Shown here: positions 34,117 through 44,179 of the stretch, in pieces | Position numbering within the stretch: the stretch's first letter is position 1 | How the letters are laid out: each line of letters opens with the position of its first letter | NCBI RefSeq assembly: GCF_010727125.1 | Contig: NZ_AP022564.1 | Span: 3,038,001-3,102,000, forward strand | Reading direction: 5' to 3' | DNA: 64,000 bases | DNA from: Mycolicibacter terrae | Lineage (GTDB): Bacteria; Actinomycetota; Actinomycetes; Mycobacteriales; Mycobacteriaceae | Notes under the pieces: model-generated | Database searches by the model: none | What the model saw: the letters and a program-made list of their open reading frames with translations, nothing else | What the model was told of the DNA's origin: nothing | Made by a program: the position numbers and the translations under genes

Positions 34117-34123
34117 GCGGGTT

Positions 34124-35287
34124 ATGCGGGTGGCGATGCTGACCCGGGAATACCCCCCGGAGATCTACGGTGGCGCGGGCGTCCATGTCACGAACCTGGT
34201 CGAAGCGCTGCGGCGGCTGTGTCACGTCGACGTGCATTGCATGGGGGCGCCCCGACCGGGCGCGCAGGCGCACCAGCCGGATCCGGCGCTGCGAGACGCG
34301 AATCCGGCACTGGGCACACTGTCGGCCGACCTGACGATGGCCGACGCCGTCGGCACGGCCGACGTGGCGCACTCGCACACCTGGTACACCGCCCTGGCCG
34401 GCCGCCTGGCGGCCCTCCTCTACGACATCCCGCATGTGCTGACCGCGCATTCGTTGGAACCGCTGCGGCCCTGGAAGGCCGAGCAGCTCGGCGGCGGCTA
34501 TCGGGTGTCGGCCTGGGCGGAGCAGCTCGGGACCACGGGCGCCGACGCCGTGATCGCGGTCAGTTCGGCGATGCGCGACGACCTGCTGCGGGTCTATCCG
34601 GACCTGCGGCCCGACCGCGTGCACATCATCCACAGCGGCATCGACACCGATGTGTGGTGTCCGCAGCCGGCCGGCTCCGAGTCGTCGATGCTGGCCGACC
34701 TCGGCGTCGACCCGGACCGGCCGATGGTGGCCTTCGTCGGGCGGATCACCCGGCAGAAGGGGGTGGCCCATCTGGTGGCCGCCGCGCGCCGGTTCCACCC
34801 CGATGCCCAGCTGGTGCTGTGTGCCGGCGCTCCCGACACACCCGAGATCGCCGCCGAGGTGAGCACCGCGGTCGCCGACCTGGCCGCTAACCGCAGCGGC
34901 GTGTTCTGGATCCAGGAAACCCTGCCGGCGCGCCAGATCCGCGAATTACTTTCGGCGGCAACAGTGTTCGTCTGCCCATCGGTGTACGAACCGCTGGGCA
35001 TAGTGAACCTCGAGGCGATGGCCTGCGCTACCGCGGTGGTGGCGTCCGACGTCGGTGGCATACCGGAGGTGGTGACCGACGGCGTCACCGGTTCGCTGGT
35101 GCACTACGACGCCACTGACCCGGAAGGTTTTCGCGCCGGCCTCGCCGAGGCGGTCAACGCGCTGATCAGCGACCCGGGCCGGGCACGGCGTTACGGCGAC
35201 GCCGGCAGACTCCGGTGCGTCGAGATCTTCTCGTGGGCCCGGGTGGCCGAGCAGACCCTGGCGATCTATCGCCAGGTGGGCGGCTAG
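34124..35287 (+). CDS. glgM: Alpha-maltose-1-phosphate synthase GlgM (annotated GlgA)
   Basis: 387 residues, a GT4 glycosyltransferase of GT-B fold. N-terminal [18 protein letters not shown], the linker [10 protein letters not shown], the donor domain [10 protein letters not shown] and the nucleotide-sugar motif [18 protein letters not shown] are intact. The M. tuberculosis orthologue Rv1212c joins ADP-glucose to glucose-1-phosphate to give maltose-1-phosphate for the GlgE pathway. Divergent from glgC, which supplies its donor. ATG 34124 is supported by the -10 box 7 nt upstream and by exact length agreement. Confidence 0.95.
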   Translation: MRVAMLTREYPPEIYGGAGVHVTNLVEALRRLCHVDVHCMGAPRPGAQAHQPDPALRDANPALGTLSADLTMADAVGTADVAHSHTWYTALAGRLAALLYDIPHVLTAHSLEPLRPWKAEQLGGGYRVSAWAEQLGTTGADAVIAVSSAMRDDLLRVYPDLRPDRVHIIHSGIDTDVWCPQPAGSESSMLADLGVDPDRPMVAFVGRITRQKGVAHLVAAARRFHPDAQLVLCAGAPDTPEIAAEVSTAVADLAANRSGVFWIQETLPARQIRELLSAATVFVCPSVYEPLGIVNLEAMACATAVVASDVGGIPEVVTDGVTGSLVHYDATDPEGFRAGLAEAVNALISDPGRARRYGDAGRLRCVEIFSWARVAEQTLAIYRQVGG

Positions 35288-35298
35288 CCGAACCCGGG

Positions 35299-35466
35299 TC
35301 AGCTGGTGACGGCCTTGAGTTCGTCGCCGAGCGCGGCGGCCTCGTCCGGAGTCAACTCGACGACCAGCCGTCCGCCACCTTCAAGTGGTACCCGCATCAC
35401 GATGCCGCGCCCCTCTTTGGTCGCTTCCAGCGGACCGTCACCGGTCCGGGGCTTCATCGCCGCCAT
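35299..35466 (-). CDS. DUF3117 small protein, Rv1211-like
   Basis: 55 residues, almost identical to the conserved actinobacterial Rv1211 family: MAAMKPRTGDGPLEATKEG, then RLVVELTPDEAAALGDEL. A GGAGGGA site precedes ATG 35466. It has been reported as a calmodulin-like protein in M. tuberculosis, but no EF-hand is visible to me in the sequence. It converges on glgM with an 11-bp gap. Confidence 0.93.
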   Translation of the reverse strand: MAAMKPRTGDGPLEATKEGRGIVMRVPLEGGGRLVVELTPDEAAALGDELKAVTS

Positions 35467-35624
35467 CGAGTGCTCCCTCCAGGTACCAGCCCACCGGCCG
35501 TGCCTTTGATCTGCGCCGGCAGTGCACCGCGGTCGCAGCGTCCGGCATCGAACTGCAAATTCACTCCGCCATTCTCCCCTATCGGCGACGCCGCGTGCAC
35601 AAGACCCGTTTCCGGAGCCGAATT

Positions 35625-36206
35625 TTAGTGGATTTTTTCCGTCGCCGGCCGCACCCAACACGTCTCGAGATGGTCGTCAACCATGCCCGTGGCCTGCATC
35701 AACGCGTACGCGGTCGTGGGTCCGACGAATCGAAACCCGCGCCGTTTCAATTCGCGCGCCATCGCCGTCGATTCCGGCGTGACGGCCGGAATTGCCGATA
35801 GATCCACCGGGCGGGGACGCGGCGGCGGCGCGAATGACCACAACAGCTCCGCCAAATCGGTGGATCCCAGGCCGATCGTCGCCCGCGCGTTGGCGATCGT
35901 CGCCTCGATCTTGGCCCGGTTGCGCACGATGCCGGCGTCGTCCATCAGCCGGGCCACGTCGGTGTCGGTGTAGCGCGCGACGGTCTCGACGTCGAAATCG
36001 GCGAACGCGCGCCGGAAGTTCTCCCGCTTGCGCAGGATCACCAGCCACGAAAGCCCGCTCTGGAAGGCTTCCAGGCTGATCCGCTCGAACAGCGCGGTCG
36101 TCTCGCGCACCGGACGCCCCCACTCCCGGTCGTGGTAGTCGCGGTACAGCGCCGAGCCGTCGGACCAGCCGCAGCGGACCAGGCCGTCCTCGGACGGGCT
36201 GCTCAC
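35625..36206 (-). CDS. tag: DNA-3-methyladenine glycosylase I
   Basis: 193 residues of the Tag family (helix-hairpin-helix superfamily). It excises 3-methyladenine from alkylated DNA. Family motifs: RCGW at the N-terminus, YHDREWGRPV, FERISLEAFQSGLSW, and the C-terminal FVGPTTAYALMQATGMVDDH. GTG 36206 is chosen because it overlaps the stop of the upstream DivIVA-like gene by 4 bp (GTGA). TAA stop in an AT-rich end. Corresponds to Rv1210 (tagA). Confidence 0.94.
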   Translation of the reverse strand: MSSPSEDGLVRCGWSDGSALYRDYHDREWGRPVRETTALFERISLEAFQSGLSWLVILRKRENFRRAFADFDVETVARYTDTDVARLMDDAGIVRNRAKIEATIANARATIGLGSTDLAELLWSFAPPPRPRPVDLSAIPAVTPESTAMARELKRRGFRFVGPTTAYALMQATGMVDDHLETCWVRPATEKIH

Positions 36207-36514
36207 GTCGACCCCGACGGGTTCCCGGCGTGGGCCTGTGCCGCGGCGAGCTCCCCGCGCAGCTGGTCGAGCTCGGCGCCGAGCCGCTCCAGCACCCAAT
36301 CGACCTCGCCGGTGTTATAGCCGCGCAGCACCTGGGAGAACTTGACCGCCTCGACGTCGGCGCCGGTGACCCCGGAGGCGGGCAGCATGGTCGCCGTCGT
36401 CGCCCGGGGCAGCGGCGGCAACTGCTCACCCCGGCCGAACAGCACGCTGGCCACCCCGAACAGCAGCAGTGCGGTGAGGACGAGCACGACGAGATAGAGC
36501 AACACCAATGTCAC
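36203..36514 (-). CDS. Small membrane protein with DivIVA-like domain, Rv1209-like
   Basis: 103 residues: one N-terminal membrane helix (LVLLYLVVLVLTALLLFGVASVL), a Pro-rich linker, then a DivIVA-type segment VKFSQVLRGYNTGEVDWVLERL leading into a helical coiled-coil stretch. DivIVA segments of this type occur in proteins targeted to cell poles or septa. Overlaps tag by 4 bp and follows gpgS by 51 bp. Function unknown. Confidence 0.85.
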   Translation of the reverse strand: MTLVLLYLVVLVLTALLLFGVASVLFGRGEQLPPLPRATTATMLPASGVTGADVEAVKFSQVLRGYNTGEVDWVLERLGAELDQLRGELAAAQAHAGNPSGST

Positions 36515-36565
36515 GGCATCGATGGTGCCTCATTCCGCGGGTTCGCGCCTGCCGGCACGAGCGGG

Positions 36566-37522
36566 TCAGCGCTGGCGCAGCGTGTTCATCGGCGGCCGGT
36601 CCACCAGCGACAGCGGCGTGGTGTGCGGCACGTAGTCCATGCCGTCCGGGCCGTCGGCGAAGAACTGGGTGAGCCCGACGCCGGAGTCGGGGACGCCGCA
36701 CCGCGACAGCAGGGTTGCCACGACCTGGCGGCTCATCACGGCCAGCTCGGCCAGCGGTCGGTTGCGGTGGGCCCGCACGCCCAGATTGACCTGCGCGATC
36801 GCGTCGATCCCCAACCGGTCGTAGGTGTCGATCAGCAGCCCGATCTCCACCCCGTAACCGGGCGCGAACGGCACCGACGCCAACAGTTCGCGGCTGCCGG
36901 CGTACTCGCCGCCCAACGGCTGCAGCACGGTTCCCAGCTCGGGTCGCAGCGCGGTCAGCAGCGGGCGGGCGACCAGCTCGGTGACCCGGCCACCGCCGGT
37001 GGCGTCCTCGGTGCCGTTGACCTTCAGCGGCCGCCGGTAGAAACCCTTGACCAGGTGGATGCCGTCACCGATGAGCAGGGGCCCGACCAGGTTCGGGACG
37101 AACATCGGGTCGGGGTCGATGAGGTCGGAGTCCACGAACACCACGATGTCGCCGCTGGTCGCGGCCAGGGACCGCCACAGGGCTTCGCCCTTGCCGGGCT
37201 GCGGCGGCACCTCCGGAACCGCCTGTTCGCGGCTGACGACACGGGCGCCGGCGGCGATGGACCGGATCTCGGTGTCGTCGGTGGAACCGGAGTCCAGCAC
37301 GATCAGTTCGTCGACCAGGTTGTCGACGAGGCCGGTGATGCTGTCGATGACCGATTCGATGGTCGCCTGCTCGTTCAACGCGGGCAGCACCACCGAGATG
37401 GTGCGGCCGGCCTTGGCGGCGACCAGTTCGGCGACCGTCCAGTCCGGACGGCTCCAGGTGCGCTCCGCCAGCCGGGTCCCGCCCAGCAGGGAGTCCAGAC
37501 CCTGGTCGGCCAGGTCGGTCAT
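36566..37522 (-). CDS. gpgS: Glucosyl-3-phosphoglycerate synthase GpgS
   Basis: 318 residues, a GT81/GT-A retaining glycosyltransferase. It makes glucosyl-3-phosphoglycerate, the first step of methylglucose lipopolysaccharide synthesis. Motifs: SVVLPALNEQATIE, ELIVLDSGSTDDTE, the metal-binding DSD in VFVDSDLIDP, and PFAPGYGVEIGLLID. ATG 37522 overlaps the folP2 stop by 4 bp (ATGA); the longer frame to 37747 is antisense-type and lies inside folP2. Confidence 0.96.
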   Translation of the reverse strand: MTDLADQGLDSLLGGTRLAERTWSRPDWTVAELVAAKAGRTISVVLPALNEQATIESVIDSITGLVDNLVDELIVLDSGSTDDTEIRSIAAGARVVSREQAVPEVPPQPGKGEALWRSLAATSGDIVVFVDSDLIDPDPMFVPNLVGPLLIGDGIHLVKGFYRRPLKVNGTEDATGGGRVTELVARPLLTALRPELGTVLQPLGGEYAGSRELLASVPFAPGYGVEIGLLIDTYDRLGIDAIAQVNLGVRAHRNRPLAELAVMSRQVVATLLSRCGVPDSGVGLTQFFADGPDGMDYVPHTTPLSLVDRPPMNTLRQR

Positions 37523-38394
37523 GCGAGTCCCCTTACTGTGCGGGTCGGGGCCCGCACGCCCTGGATCGAAGCCACCATCTCCAGCACGCGCCGGGTCGGC
37601 CCGACCTCGTGTACCCGAAACATCCGGGCTCCGGCGGCCGCCGCCAGCGCGGTGGCCGCCAGCGTTCCCTCCAGCCGTTCGGTCAGACCCACACCGAGAG
37701 TCTCCCCGATGAAGTCTTTGTTGGAGAGCGCCATCAGTACCGGCCACCCGGTAGCGACCAGCTTCTCCGTGTGTCGCAACAACGCTAGCCCGTGGAAGGT
37801 GTTCTTGCCGAAATCATGGGTGGGGTCGATCAGGATCCGCTCGGGCGCCACTCCCTCCGCGACCGCCCGCTCGGCGGCCCCGGTGACCTCCGCGATCACC
37901 GCGTCCACCACCCCGTCGACGGAGGTGCCGTAGGCCACCCGGAACGGGCGGGTACGGGGTGCGGCGCCGCCGGTGTGCGAACACACCAGGCCGGTTCCGA
38001 ACTCCGCGGCGATCGCCGGCAGCGCCGGGTCGACTCCGCCCCAGGTGTCGTTGATCAGGTCGGCACCGGCGGCGCAAGCGCGTTTGGCCACCTCCGAACG
38101 CCAGGTGTCGACGCTGATCAGCTGATCCGGGTAGGCGCTGCGCAGCCACTCGATGAAGGGAACCACCCGGGCGGTCTCGGCGTCGGCATCGACGGACTCT
38201 CCCGGCCCGGCTTTGACCCCGCCGACGTCGATGACGTCGGCACCGTCGGCCACCGCCCGGTGCACGGCGGACTTGGCCGCCTCGTCGCTGAAGGTGGCGC
38301 CCGCGTCGTAGAAGGAGTCCGGGGTGCGGTTGACGATCGCCATGATCAGCGCGCGATCGGCCGCCACCGGACGACCGCAGAGGGTGGACTGCAC
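37519..38394 (-). CDS. folP2: Dihydropteroate synthase-like protein FolP2
   Basis: 291 residues, a TIM-barrel of the pterin-binding family: IMAIVNRTPDSFYD, DVIDVGGVKAGPGE, ISVDTWR, LINDTWGG, ILIDPTHDFGKNTFH and the C-terminal FRVHEV. The M. tuberculosis orthologue Rv1207 has been reported to lack dihydropteroate synthase activity, so a role outside folate synthesis is likely; the lasting coupling to gpgS and fadD6 hints at a shared pathway. It lacks the repeated N-terminal extension of the M. tuberculosis protein. Confidence 0.92.
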   Translation of the reverse strand: MQSTLCGRPVAADRALIMAIVNRTPDSFYDAGATFSDEAAKSAVHRAVADGADVIDVGGVKAGPGESVDADAETARVVPFIEWLRSAYPDQLISVDTWRSEVAKRACAAGADLINDTWGGVDPALPAIAAEFGTGLVCSHTGGAAPRTRPFRVAYGTSVDGVVDAVIAEVTGAAERAVAEGVAPERILIDPTHDFGKNTFHGLALLRHTEKLVATGWPVLMALSNKDFIGETLGVGLTERLEGTLAATALAAAAGARMFRVHEVGPTRRVLEMVASIQGVRAPTRTVRGLA

Positions 38395-38456
38395 TGCTCT
38401 ATCGTGCCCGGTGATGATGCGCCCCTGTTCACCGCCCGCGTGGCCGGGCTGCCGCG

Positions 38457-40244
38457 TCAGCTCCGCGGTCGCTTGCCCGCCGCCACTTCAGCGGGATAGT
38501 CGTCGTAGAAGGGCACATAGCCCTCGTCGCAGCCGGCCAGCACATACAGCGGGTCCTCGATGCCGCTGCCGCCGGCGCCGTATCCCTGCTCGCGCAACTC
38601 CACCTTGCGGCTCTTGAACGTCGTGGTGTGCTCCATCGACTCCACCAGCCGCACGAACAGCGGTACCGCGTACAGCGGCAACCGGTCACAGACCACCTCA
38701 GCCAGAGAGCGGCCGTCGAAGCTCGCCCCGTCGCGCAGTTTGATCGCGGCCATCCCGGCCCGGCCACCGGTGTCTCGCACCTCGACCCCGTAGACCGCGC
38801 ATTCCTCGACCGACTGGTCGGCGCTCAGGGCGGCTTCGACCTGAGTGGTGGCCACGTTCTCGCCCTTCCACCGGAACGTGTCGCCGAGCCGGTCGGCGAA
38901 CGCGGCGTGCCCCATGCCCTGCGGGCTCATCAGGTCGCCGGTGTTGAACCAGCAGTCACCGTCCTTGAATGCGTTGCGCACCAGCTTCTTCTCGGTGGCC
39001 TCCGGGTCGGTGTAGCCGTCGAACGGGGACAGCCTGTTCACCGGGGAGAGCAGCAGGCCGGGCTGCCCGGACGGGACCCGCCGCACCCAGCCGTCGTCAC
39101 CGCGCAGCGGCCGGCCGGTGTCGGGGTCGTATTCGACGTAGGCCAGCGGCATCGGGTAGAGCCCGACACTGCGCGGCACGTTGAGCACGTTGAGGAACGC
39201 GGTGTTGCCCTCGCTGGCGGCGTAGAACTCGCAGATCCGTTTGATCCCGAACCGGCGGGCGAACTCGTCCCAGATCTCCGGCCGCAGGCCGTTGCCGCAG
39301 ATCACCCGCACCCGGTGGGTCCGGTCGGTGGGCTTGGCCGGCTGGTTGAGCAGGTAGCGGCAGACCTCGCCGATGTAGACGAAGGCCGTCGCCTGGTACT
39401 CGATCACCTCGTCCCAGAACCGCGACGCCGAGAACGAGCGGCCCAGCGCCAGGGTCGCCCCGGCGTTGAGCACCGATGAGACCGCGACCGTCAGTGCATT
39501 GTTGTGGTACAGCGGCAGGCAGCAGTACAGGGTGTCGCTGCCGCGCAGCCGCAGCCCGAGTCCGCCGAACGCGGCCAGCGCCCGCAGCCACCGGTAGTGG
39601 GTCATCACGCTGGCCTTGGGATAGCCGGTGGTGCCCGAGGTGAAGATGTAGAACGCGGTGTCCTTGGCCAGCACCGCCGACACCGACGCCGGGTTGCCGG
39701 CGGGTGCGGTGGCGGCCAGCCGCTCGAGCTCCTCGATGGTCTCCGGCTGATCCGGCGCGCCGCTGTCGTGCACGGCATCGACAAGATCCGACTCCGAGAC
39801 CAGCAGCTTGGCGCCCAGCAGGCCCAGGCTGTGCGCCAACACGTCGCCACGCTGGTGGTAGTTGACCATGCCGGCGACCGCACCGCATTTGGCGACGGCC
39901 AGCATCATCAACACCGCGTTGGGCGAGTTGCGCAGCATGATCCCGACGACGTCGCCGTGGCCGACGCCGCGGGCGGCCAGTACCGCGGCATAGCGGTTGA
40001 CGGTCTCGTTGGCCTCGCGGTAGGTCAGCCGCTGGTCGCCGAACCGGATGAAGATTCGGTCGCCGAACTTCGCGGCGCGCTCCTGGAATACCTTGCCGAT
40101 CGACGCCTTGGAGGTGGGCCGGGCCAGCAGCCCGGTCCGCACCCCGCGCAGGATCGCCGGCGCGTCGGCGACCAGCCCCGGCAACCGGGTCACGATGTCG
40201 GTGAGCCCCACCCGGGTGGCCGCGCCGGCGTTGTGATCGGACAC
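38457..40244 (-). CDS. fadD6: Fatty-acid-CoA synthetase FadD6 (FATP/VLACS-type)
   Basis: 595 residues, ANL superfamily. AMP-binding motif YIFTSGTTGYPKAS, the FATP/VLACS-type FYAASEGN and CWFNTGDLM are present, and the protein is very close to Rv1206. It activates long- or very-long-chain fatty acids to acyl-CoA and may couple import to activation. GTG 40244 with AAGGGGA upstream is preferred to the longer frame to 40352. Followed by folP2 and gpgS on the same strand after a 62-bp gap. Confidence 0.94.
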   Translation of the reverse strand: MSDHNAGAATRVGLTDIVTRLPGLVADAPAILRGVRTGLLARPTSKASIGKVFQERAAKFGDRIFIRFGDQRLTYREANETVNRYAAVLAARGVGHGDVVGIMLRNSPNAVLMMLAVAKCGAVAGMVNYHQRGDVLAHSLGLLGAKLLVSESDLVDAVHDSGAPDQPETIEELERLAATAPAGNPASVSAVLAKDTAFYIFTSGTTGYPKASVMTHYRWLRALAAFGGLGLRLRGSDTLYCCLPLYHNNALTVAVSSVLNAGATLALGRSFSASRFWDEVIEYQATAFVYIGEVCRYLLNQPAKPTDRTHRVRVICGNGLRPEIWDEFARRFGIKRICEFYAASEGNTAFLNVLNVPRSVGLYPMPLAYVEYDPDTGRPLRGDDGWVRRVPSGQPGLLLSPVNRLSPFDGYTDPEATEKKLVRNAFKDGDCWFNTGDLMSPQGMGHAAFADRLGDTFRWKGENVATTQVEAALSADQSVEECAVYGVEVRDTGGRAGMAAIKLRDGASFDGRSLAEVVCDRLPLYAVPLFVRLVESMEHTTTFKSRKVELREQGYGAGGSGIEDPLYVLAGCDEGYVPFYDDYPAEVAAGKRPRS

Positions 40245-40355
40245 GCTATCCCCTTGCCTCGCTGAAATCGGTGGACGGGGCCGCCTCGCGACTACCCAGG
40301 GCGATCGCAAGCGCGGCGGGGCGGGGCACAGCGGGTCGCCCTGCGACAGCACAGC

Positions 40356-40919
40356 CTAATCGACACCGGCGGTACCGGGTGAGCAGGCGGCCAGCGCCGC
40401 CTCCAGGTCGTCGACCACCAGCAACCGGTCCATCGCGCGCCGGGACACGAAGCCCGCGTCGATCAGCCCGGACAGCCAGTTCCACAGCCCGTCGTAGTGG
40501 CCGTCGGGATCCAGCAGGACCACCGGTTTGTCGTGCAGGCCCAGATACCGGCCGGTCCAGGTTTCGAACAGTTCCTCCAGCGTGCCGATCCCGCCGGGCA
40601 GGGTCAGGAACGCGTCGGCGCGGTCGTCCATGACCTGCTTGCGCTCCCGCATGGTGTCGGTGACGATCAGCTCGTCGGATTCCACGTCGGCCACCTCGCG
40701 GTGCAGCAGCGCCTTGGGGATCACCCCGACGGTGCGGCCGCCGTGCTGACGGACGGCCACCGCCAGCGCGCCCATCGCCGAGATGTTGCCGCCGCCCCAC
40801 ACCAGCGTCCAGCCCCGTTCGGCGATCGCCGCACCGACCTTGGCGGCCAGCGCCAGCAGGGCCGGGTCGGTCGGGCCGGAGGCGCAGTAGACACAGACCG
40901 CCCATTCGCTGCACCGCAC
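40356..40919 (-). CDS. LOG-family protein (cytokinin riboside 5'-monophosphate phosphoribohydrolase-like)
   Basis: 187 residues, exactly the length of M. tuberculosis Rv1205. Rossmann-like fold with VYCASGPTDPALL, TLVWGGGNISAMG and the catalytic LOG motif PGGIGTLEELFE. Such enzymes release free cytokinins from their nucleotides; Rv1205 has been shown to do so and its loss of proteasomal control affects nitric-oxide sensitivity. GTG 40919 is set by TAGCCT 7 nt upstream on the minus strand. Divergent from an ATPase gene across only 47 bp. Confidence 0.93.
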   Translation of the reverse strand: MRCSEWAVCVYCASGPTDPALLALAAKVGAAIAERGWTLVWGGGNISAMGALAVAVRQHGGRTVGVIPKALLHREVADVESDELIVTDTMRERKQVMDDRADAFLTLPGGIGTLEELFETWTGRYLGLHDKPVVLLDPDGHYDGLWNWLSGLIDAGFVSRRAMDRLLVVDDLEAALAACSPGTAGVD

Positions 40920-40926
40920 ATCCGAA

Positions 40927-40959
40927 AGGCTATCCGGCAAGTGGCCCAGACCGTAAAAT
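40927..40959. promoter_or_regulatory. Back-to-back leaderless promoters in a 47-bp gap
   Basis: TAGCCT (minus, 40932-40927) ends 7 nt before the LOG GTG, and TAAAAT (plus, 40954-40959) ends 7 nt before the ATPase ATG. The two -10 boxes are only 21 bp apart, so each -35 zone lies at or beyond the other promoter's -10 and polymerase binding should be mutually exclusive. Confidence 0.65.
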
Positions 40960-40966
40960 CTCCGCG

Positions 40967-43024
40967 ATGCCGATCCGGTGGAACGTCCCCGAGCACTCGG
41001 CCGCCCTGCACCGGCTGACCGAAGCGCTTGACGCGGACGGCACGCGCGCGGGCGCGGTGGTGCTCGGCCCGGACGGCTGCGGCAAGTCCACGCTGGCCCG
41101 GCTGGCCGCCGAGGAGCGCGTGCGCCGGCACCCGGCGACGCAGACCCGCTGGGTGATCGGCACCCCGGCCGAACGCACGGTGCCGTTCGGCGCGCTGAGC
41201 CATCTGATCCGGGTCGCCGACATCGGCAAGCCGGCCGCGCTGCTGCGAGCGGCGCGGGACTCACTGGCCGGGGCGGGCCCTGACGGGGGCGAATTGCTGC
41301 TGGTCGTCGACGACGCGCATCAGCTCGACATCCTCTCGGCGACGCTGGTCTACCAGCTGGCGCTGGCCGGTGCGGCGCGCATGATCATCACCGGGCGCGC
41401 CGACGCGTCGCCGGCGGCCCCGCCGCCCATCGTCGCGCTGTGGGGCGACGAGCTGCTGGACCGTATCGACATCACCGCGCCGGACGAGGCGACCCAAGGC
41501 GGCCACGACGTCGCTGATATCGAAGCCTTCCTGGCCGCGTTGCCGGCCCCCGCCCGGTCGGCACTGGACTACCTCGCCGTCCTGGAGCCGCTGGCGTTGA
41601 CCGAGCTGACCCGGCTGGCCGGCGCCGACGCGATCGCCCAGGCCGAGGAGCTGGGCGTGCTGGAGACCCGCAGCCGCGGTGGCCACGGGCCCGACCCGGT
41701 GGTCTACACCGCCCACCCGCTGTTCGCCGAGCGGGCCCTCCAGGCCCTTGGCGGCCGCGACGGCCCCGCCGCCCGCCGGGTGCGGACCGAAGTGGTCACC
41801 GTCCTGGCGGACCGGCCGTGCGAACACGTCGGCGAGCAGCTGCGGCTGGCGGCGCTGGCCGCCGACAGCGACGCGCCGCAGCCCGCCGAGCAGGTGGTGG
41901 ACGCGGCACAACAGGCGCTGCGGCTCGGCGACCTGGAACTGGGTGAGCGGCTGGCCCGCAGCGCCTTGGAGCGCTCCGGCGGCCTGCCGGCCCGGCTGGC
42001 GCTGGCGCATGCGCTGGCCTGGCAGGGCCGCGGGCGAGACGCCGACGCCGTGCTGTCGGCGGTCGACCCGGCCGGGTTGACCGAACCGGAGCTGATGGCC
42101 TGGGCGCTGCCGCGGGCCGCCAATCAGTTCTTCATGCTGGGCGAACCCGAACGCGCCACCGCGTTCCTGGCCGCCACCCGGGGCCGCCTCACCGGCGCAA
42201 GCCCGCGCATCACCCTGGACGCGCTCGGCGCGACCTTCGCGATGAACGCCGGCAATATCGGCCGGGCCGCGGAGGCCGCCGCCGCGGTGCTGGCCGATCC
42301 GGCCGCCGACGACATGGCGGTGGCCTGGGCCGGCAGCGCCGCGGCGCTGTGCGCGGCGCGGGCCGGACGATTCGATGCCGTCGGCCCGCTGGCGCGCCGC
42401 GCACTGGACGCCGAGCATCCCGGGCTGCTCCGGTTCACCATCGGGCTGGCCGAGATCACCGTGCTGCTGATGACCGGACAGCTCACCGAGGCGCGCGAAC
42501 TCGCCCACCAGTTCACCGATTTCGCCGAACTGGCCCAGCCCGGGCGGGCGATCGGTGAGGTGCTGGTGGCGAAGGCGTTGATCGCGGCCGGCGAATTCGA
42601 CGCCGCGACACGGCTACTGGGACCTGCCGCGGCCACCCTGGAGCGCACCGGGTATTCGTGGGGCCCACTGTCGCTGACACTGCTGGCCACCGCGCTGTCT
42701 CGTCAGTCCGACATCGCCGGCGCGGCAAAAGCATTGAGCCGCGCCGAGTCCCGACACGGAACCAAATCCGCGCTGTTCGCTCCGGAGCTGGGTATGGCGC
42801 GGGCCTGGCAGCGGGCCGGCATGCGCGATCAGCATGGGGCGATCGCCGCAGCCCGAGAGGCCGCCCGGATGGCCGAGCGCACCGGCCAGTCGGCGGTGGC
42901 ACTGCAGGCGTGGGACGTGGCCGCCCAACTCGGCGACGCCCGGGCCGTCGACCCGTTGAGCCGGCTGTGCGGCGAGGTCGACTGCGCTTTCGGCCGAACC
43001 GCGCTGGACCGGCTCAGGGGCTGA
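40967..43024 (+). CDS. STAND/MalT-like ATPase with helical repeats, Rv1204c-like
   Basis: 685 residues. The N-terminal AAA/STAND NTPase has Walker [11 protein letters not shown] (about 34-43) and Walker [13 protein letters not shown] (about 106-117). The remaining 450 residues are Ala/Leu-rich helical repeats of TPR type. It resembles the core of LuxR-type STAND regulators but lacks a C-terminal helix-turn-helix, ending at [11 protein letters not shown]. Possibly a signalling scaffold. Its 3' end overlaps convergent dapE by 11 bp. Confidence 0.85.
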   Translation: MPIRWNVPEHSAALHRLTEALDADGTRAGAVVLGPDGCGKSTLARLAAEERVRRHPATQTRWVIGTPAERTVPFGALSHLIRVADIGKPAALLRAARDSLAGAGPDGGELLLVVDDAHQLDILSATLVYQLALAGAARMIITGRADASPAAPPPIVALWGDELLDRIDITAPDEATQGGHDVADIEAFLAALPAPARSALDYLAVLEPLALTELTRLAGADAIAQAEELGVLETRSRGGHGPDPVVYTAHPLFAERALQALGGRDGPAARRVRTEVVTVLADRPCEHVGEQLRLAALAADSDAPQPAEQVVDAAQQALRLGDLELGERLARSALERSGGLPARLALAHALAWQGRGRDADAVLSAVDPAGLTEPELMAWALPRAANQFFMLGEPERATAFLAATRGRLTGASPRITLDALGATFAMNAGNIGRAAEAAAAVLADPAADDMAVAWAGSAAALCAARAGRFDAVGPLARRALDAEHPGLLRFTIGLAEITVLLMTGQLTEARELAHQFTDFAELAQPGRAIGEVLVAKALIAAGEFDAATRLLGPAAATLERTGYSWGPLSLTLLATALSRQSDIAGAAKALSRAESRHGTKSALFAPELGMARAWQRAGMRDQHGAIAAAREAARMAERTGQSAVALQAWDVAAQLGDARAVDPLSRLCGEVDCAFGRTALDRLRG

Positions 43025-44090
43025 GGAAGCCGCGCAGCAACTCGGTCACCCTGCTGATCTGCTCGACCGGCACCCGCTCGTCGACGCAGTGCGCCAGATT
43101 GGGGTCACCGGGGCCGTAGTTGACCGCGGGAATGCCGCGGGCGGCGAACCGTGAGACGTCGGTCCAGCCGTACTTGGCCCGCACCTGTCCCCCGGCGGCC
43201 GCCACCAGCGCTGCCGCCGCGGGCGCGGTGAGCCCCGGCAGGGCGCCGGCGGCGCCGTCGGTCTGCTCGATCGTCACGTCCAGGCCGTCGAACACGTCCC
43301 GCACGTGGGCCAGCGCCTCCTCGGGTGTGCGGTCCGGCGCGAAGCGGAAGTTCACCGTGACGCCGGCGGCGTCGGGAATCACATTGCCGGCCACTCCGCC
43401 GTCGATGCGCACCGCCGAGAGTCCCTCGCGGTAGACGCAGCCGTCGATGTCGACGTCGCGCGGCCGGTAGGTTGCGAGCCGGTCCAGCACCGCCCCCAGT
43501 TTGTGGATGGCGTTGTCGCCCAGCCAGGACCGCGCCGAATGCGCTCGGGTGCCCGCCGCGGCGATGACGACCCGCAGCGTGCCCTGACAGCCGGCCTCGA
43601 TGTAGCCGCCGGTGGGCTCACCCAGGATGGCGAGGTCGGCCGCCAGCCAGTCCGGCAGGTTGCGTTCGATGCGGCCCAGCCCGTTGGCCGCCGCGTCGAT
43701 CTCCTCGCAGTCGTAGAAGACGCAGGTCAGATCGTGGGCCGGCGCGGTGACGGTGGCGGCCAGGTGCAGGAAGACCGCGACGCCGGATTTCATGTCGACG
43801 GTGCCGCAGCCGTGCAGCACGTCGCCTTCGGGCCCGGTCGAGCGCCGGCTGGGCAGGTTGCCGGCCGCCGGCACGGTGTCCAGGTGGCCGGCCAGCAGGA
43901 CCCGGGTGGGTCGCCCCAGCCGGGTTCGGGCCAGCACCGCGTCGCCGTCGCGGACGATCTCGAACCCGGAGGTCTGCCCCCGCAGCGCGGCCTCCACCTC
44001 GTCGGCGATCCGCGCTTCGTGCCGCGACTCGCTGGGGATGTCGACCAGCGCCGCGGTCAGCGCGATCGGGTCGGAGCGCAGGTCCAGCAC
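43014..44090 (-). CDS. dapE: Succinyl-diaminopimelate desuccinylase DapE
   Basis: 358 residues, M20 metallopeptidase family. It hydrolyses N-succinyl-LL-diaminopimelate in lysine and peptidoglycan precursor synthesis. Metal-site motifs [29 protein letters not shown] and LGEPTGG, and the dimerisation-domain [10 protein letters not shown] are present. The GTG start lies 6 nt after TAGGCT (minus, 44102-44097), so the transcript is probably leaderless. Divergent from dapD, the enzyme two steps earlier. Confidence 0.95.
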   Translation of the reverse strand: MLDLRSDPIALTAALVDIPSESRHEARIADEVEAALRGQTSGFEIVRDGDAVLARTRLGRPTRVLLAGHLDTVPAAGNLPSRRSTGPEGDVLHGCGTVDMKSGVAVFLHLAATVTAPAHDLTCVFYDCEEIDAAANGLGRIERNLPDWLAADLAILGEPTGGYIEAGCQGTLRVVIAAAGTRAHSARSWLGDNAIHKLGAVLDRLATYRPRDVDIDGCVYREGLSAVRIDGGVAGNVIPDAAGVTVNFRFAPDRTPEEALAHVRDVFDGLDVTIEQTDGAAGALPGLTAPAAAALVAAAGGQVRAKYGWTDVSRFAARGIPAVNYGPGDPNLAHCVDERVPVEQISRVTELLRGFLSP

Positions 44091-44121
44091 GGACCCAGCC
44101 TAGTGGGTGCCTTTCCCACGC

Positions 44122-44179
44122 CGAGCAGACACAGAGTCGCACCGCCGGGGACGTGAGCACGCGACTTTGCGTCTGCTCG
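44122..44179. repeat. Palindrome (family A copy 2) inside the dapE/dapD divergent promoter region
   Basis: Arms CGAGCAGACACAGAGTCGC (44122-44140) and the complement at 44161-44179 match at 17 of 19 positions around a 20-nt loop. It is clearly related to 11465-11524. TTGCGT at 44167-44172 lies 18 nt before the dapD -10 box TAGCCT (44191-44196), so the element seems to supply the dapD -35. Confidence 0.7.
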
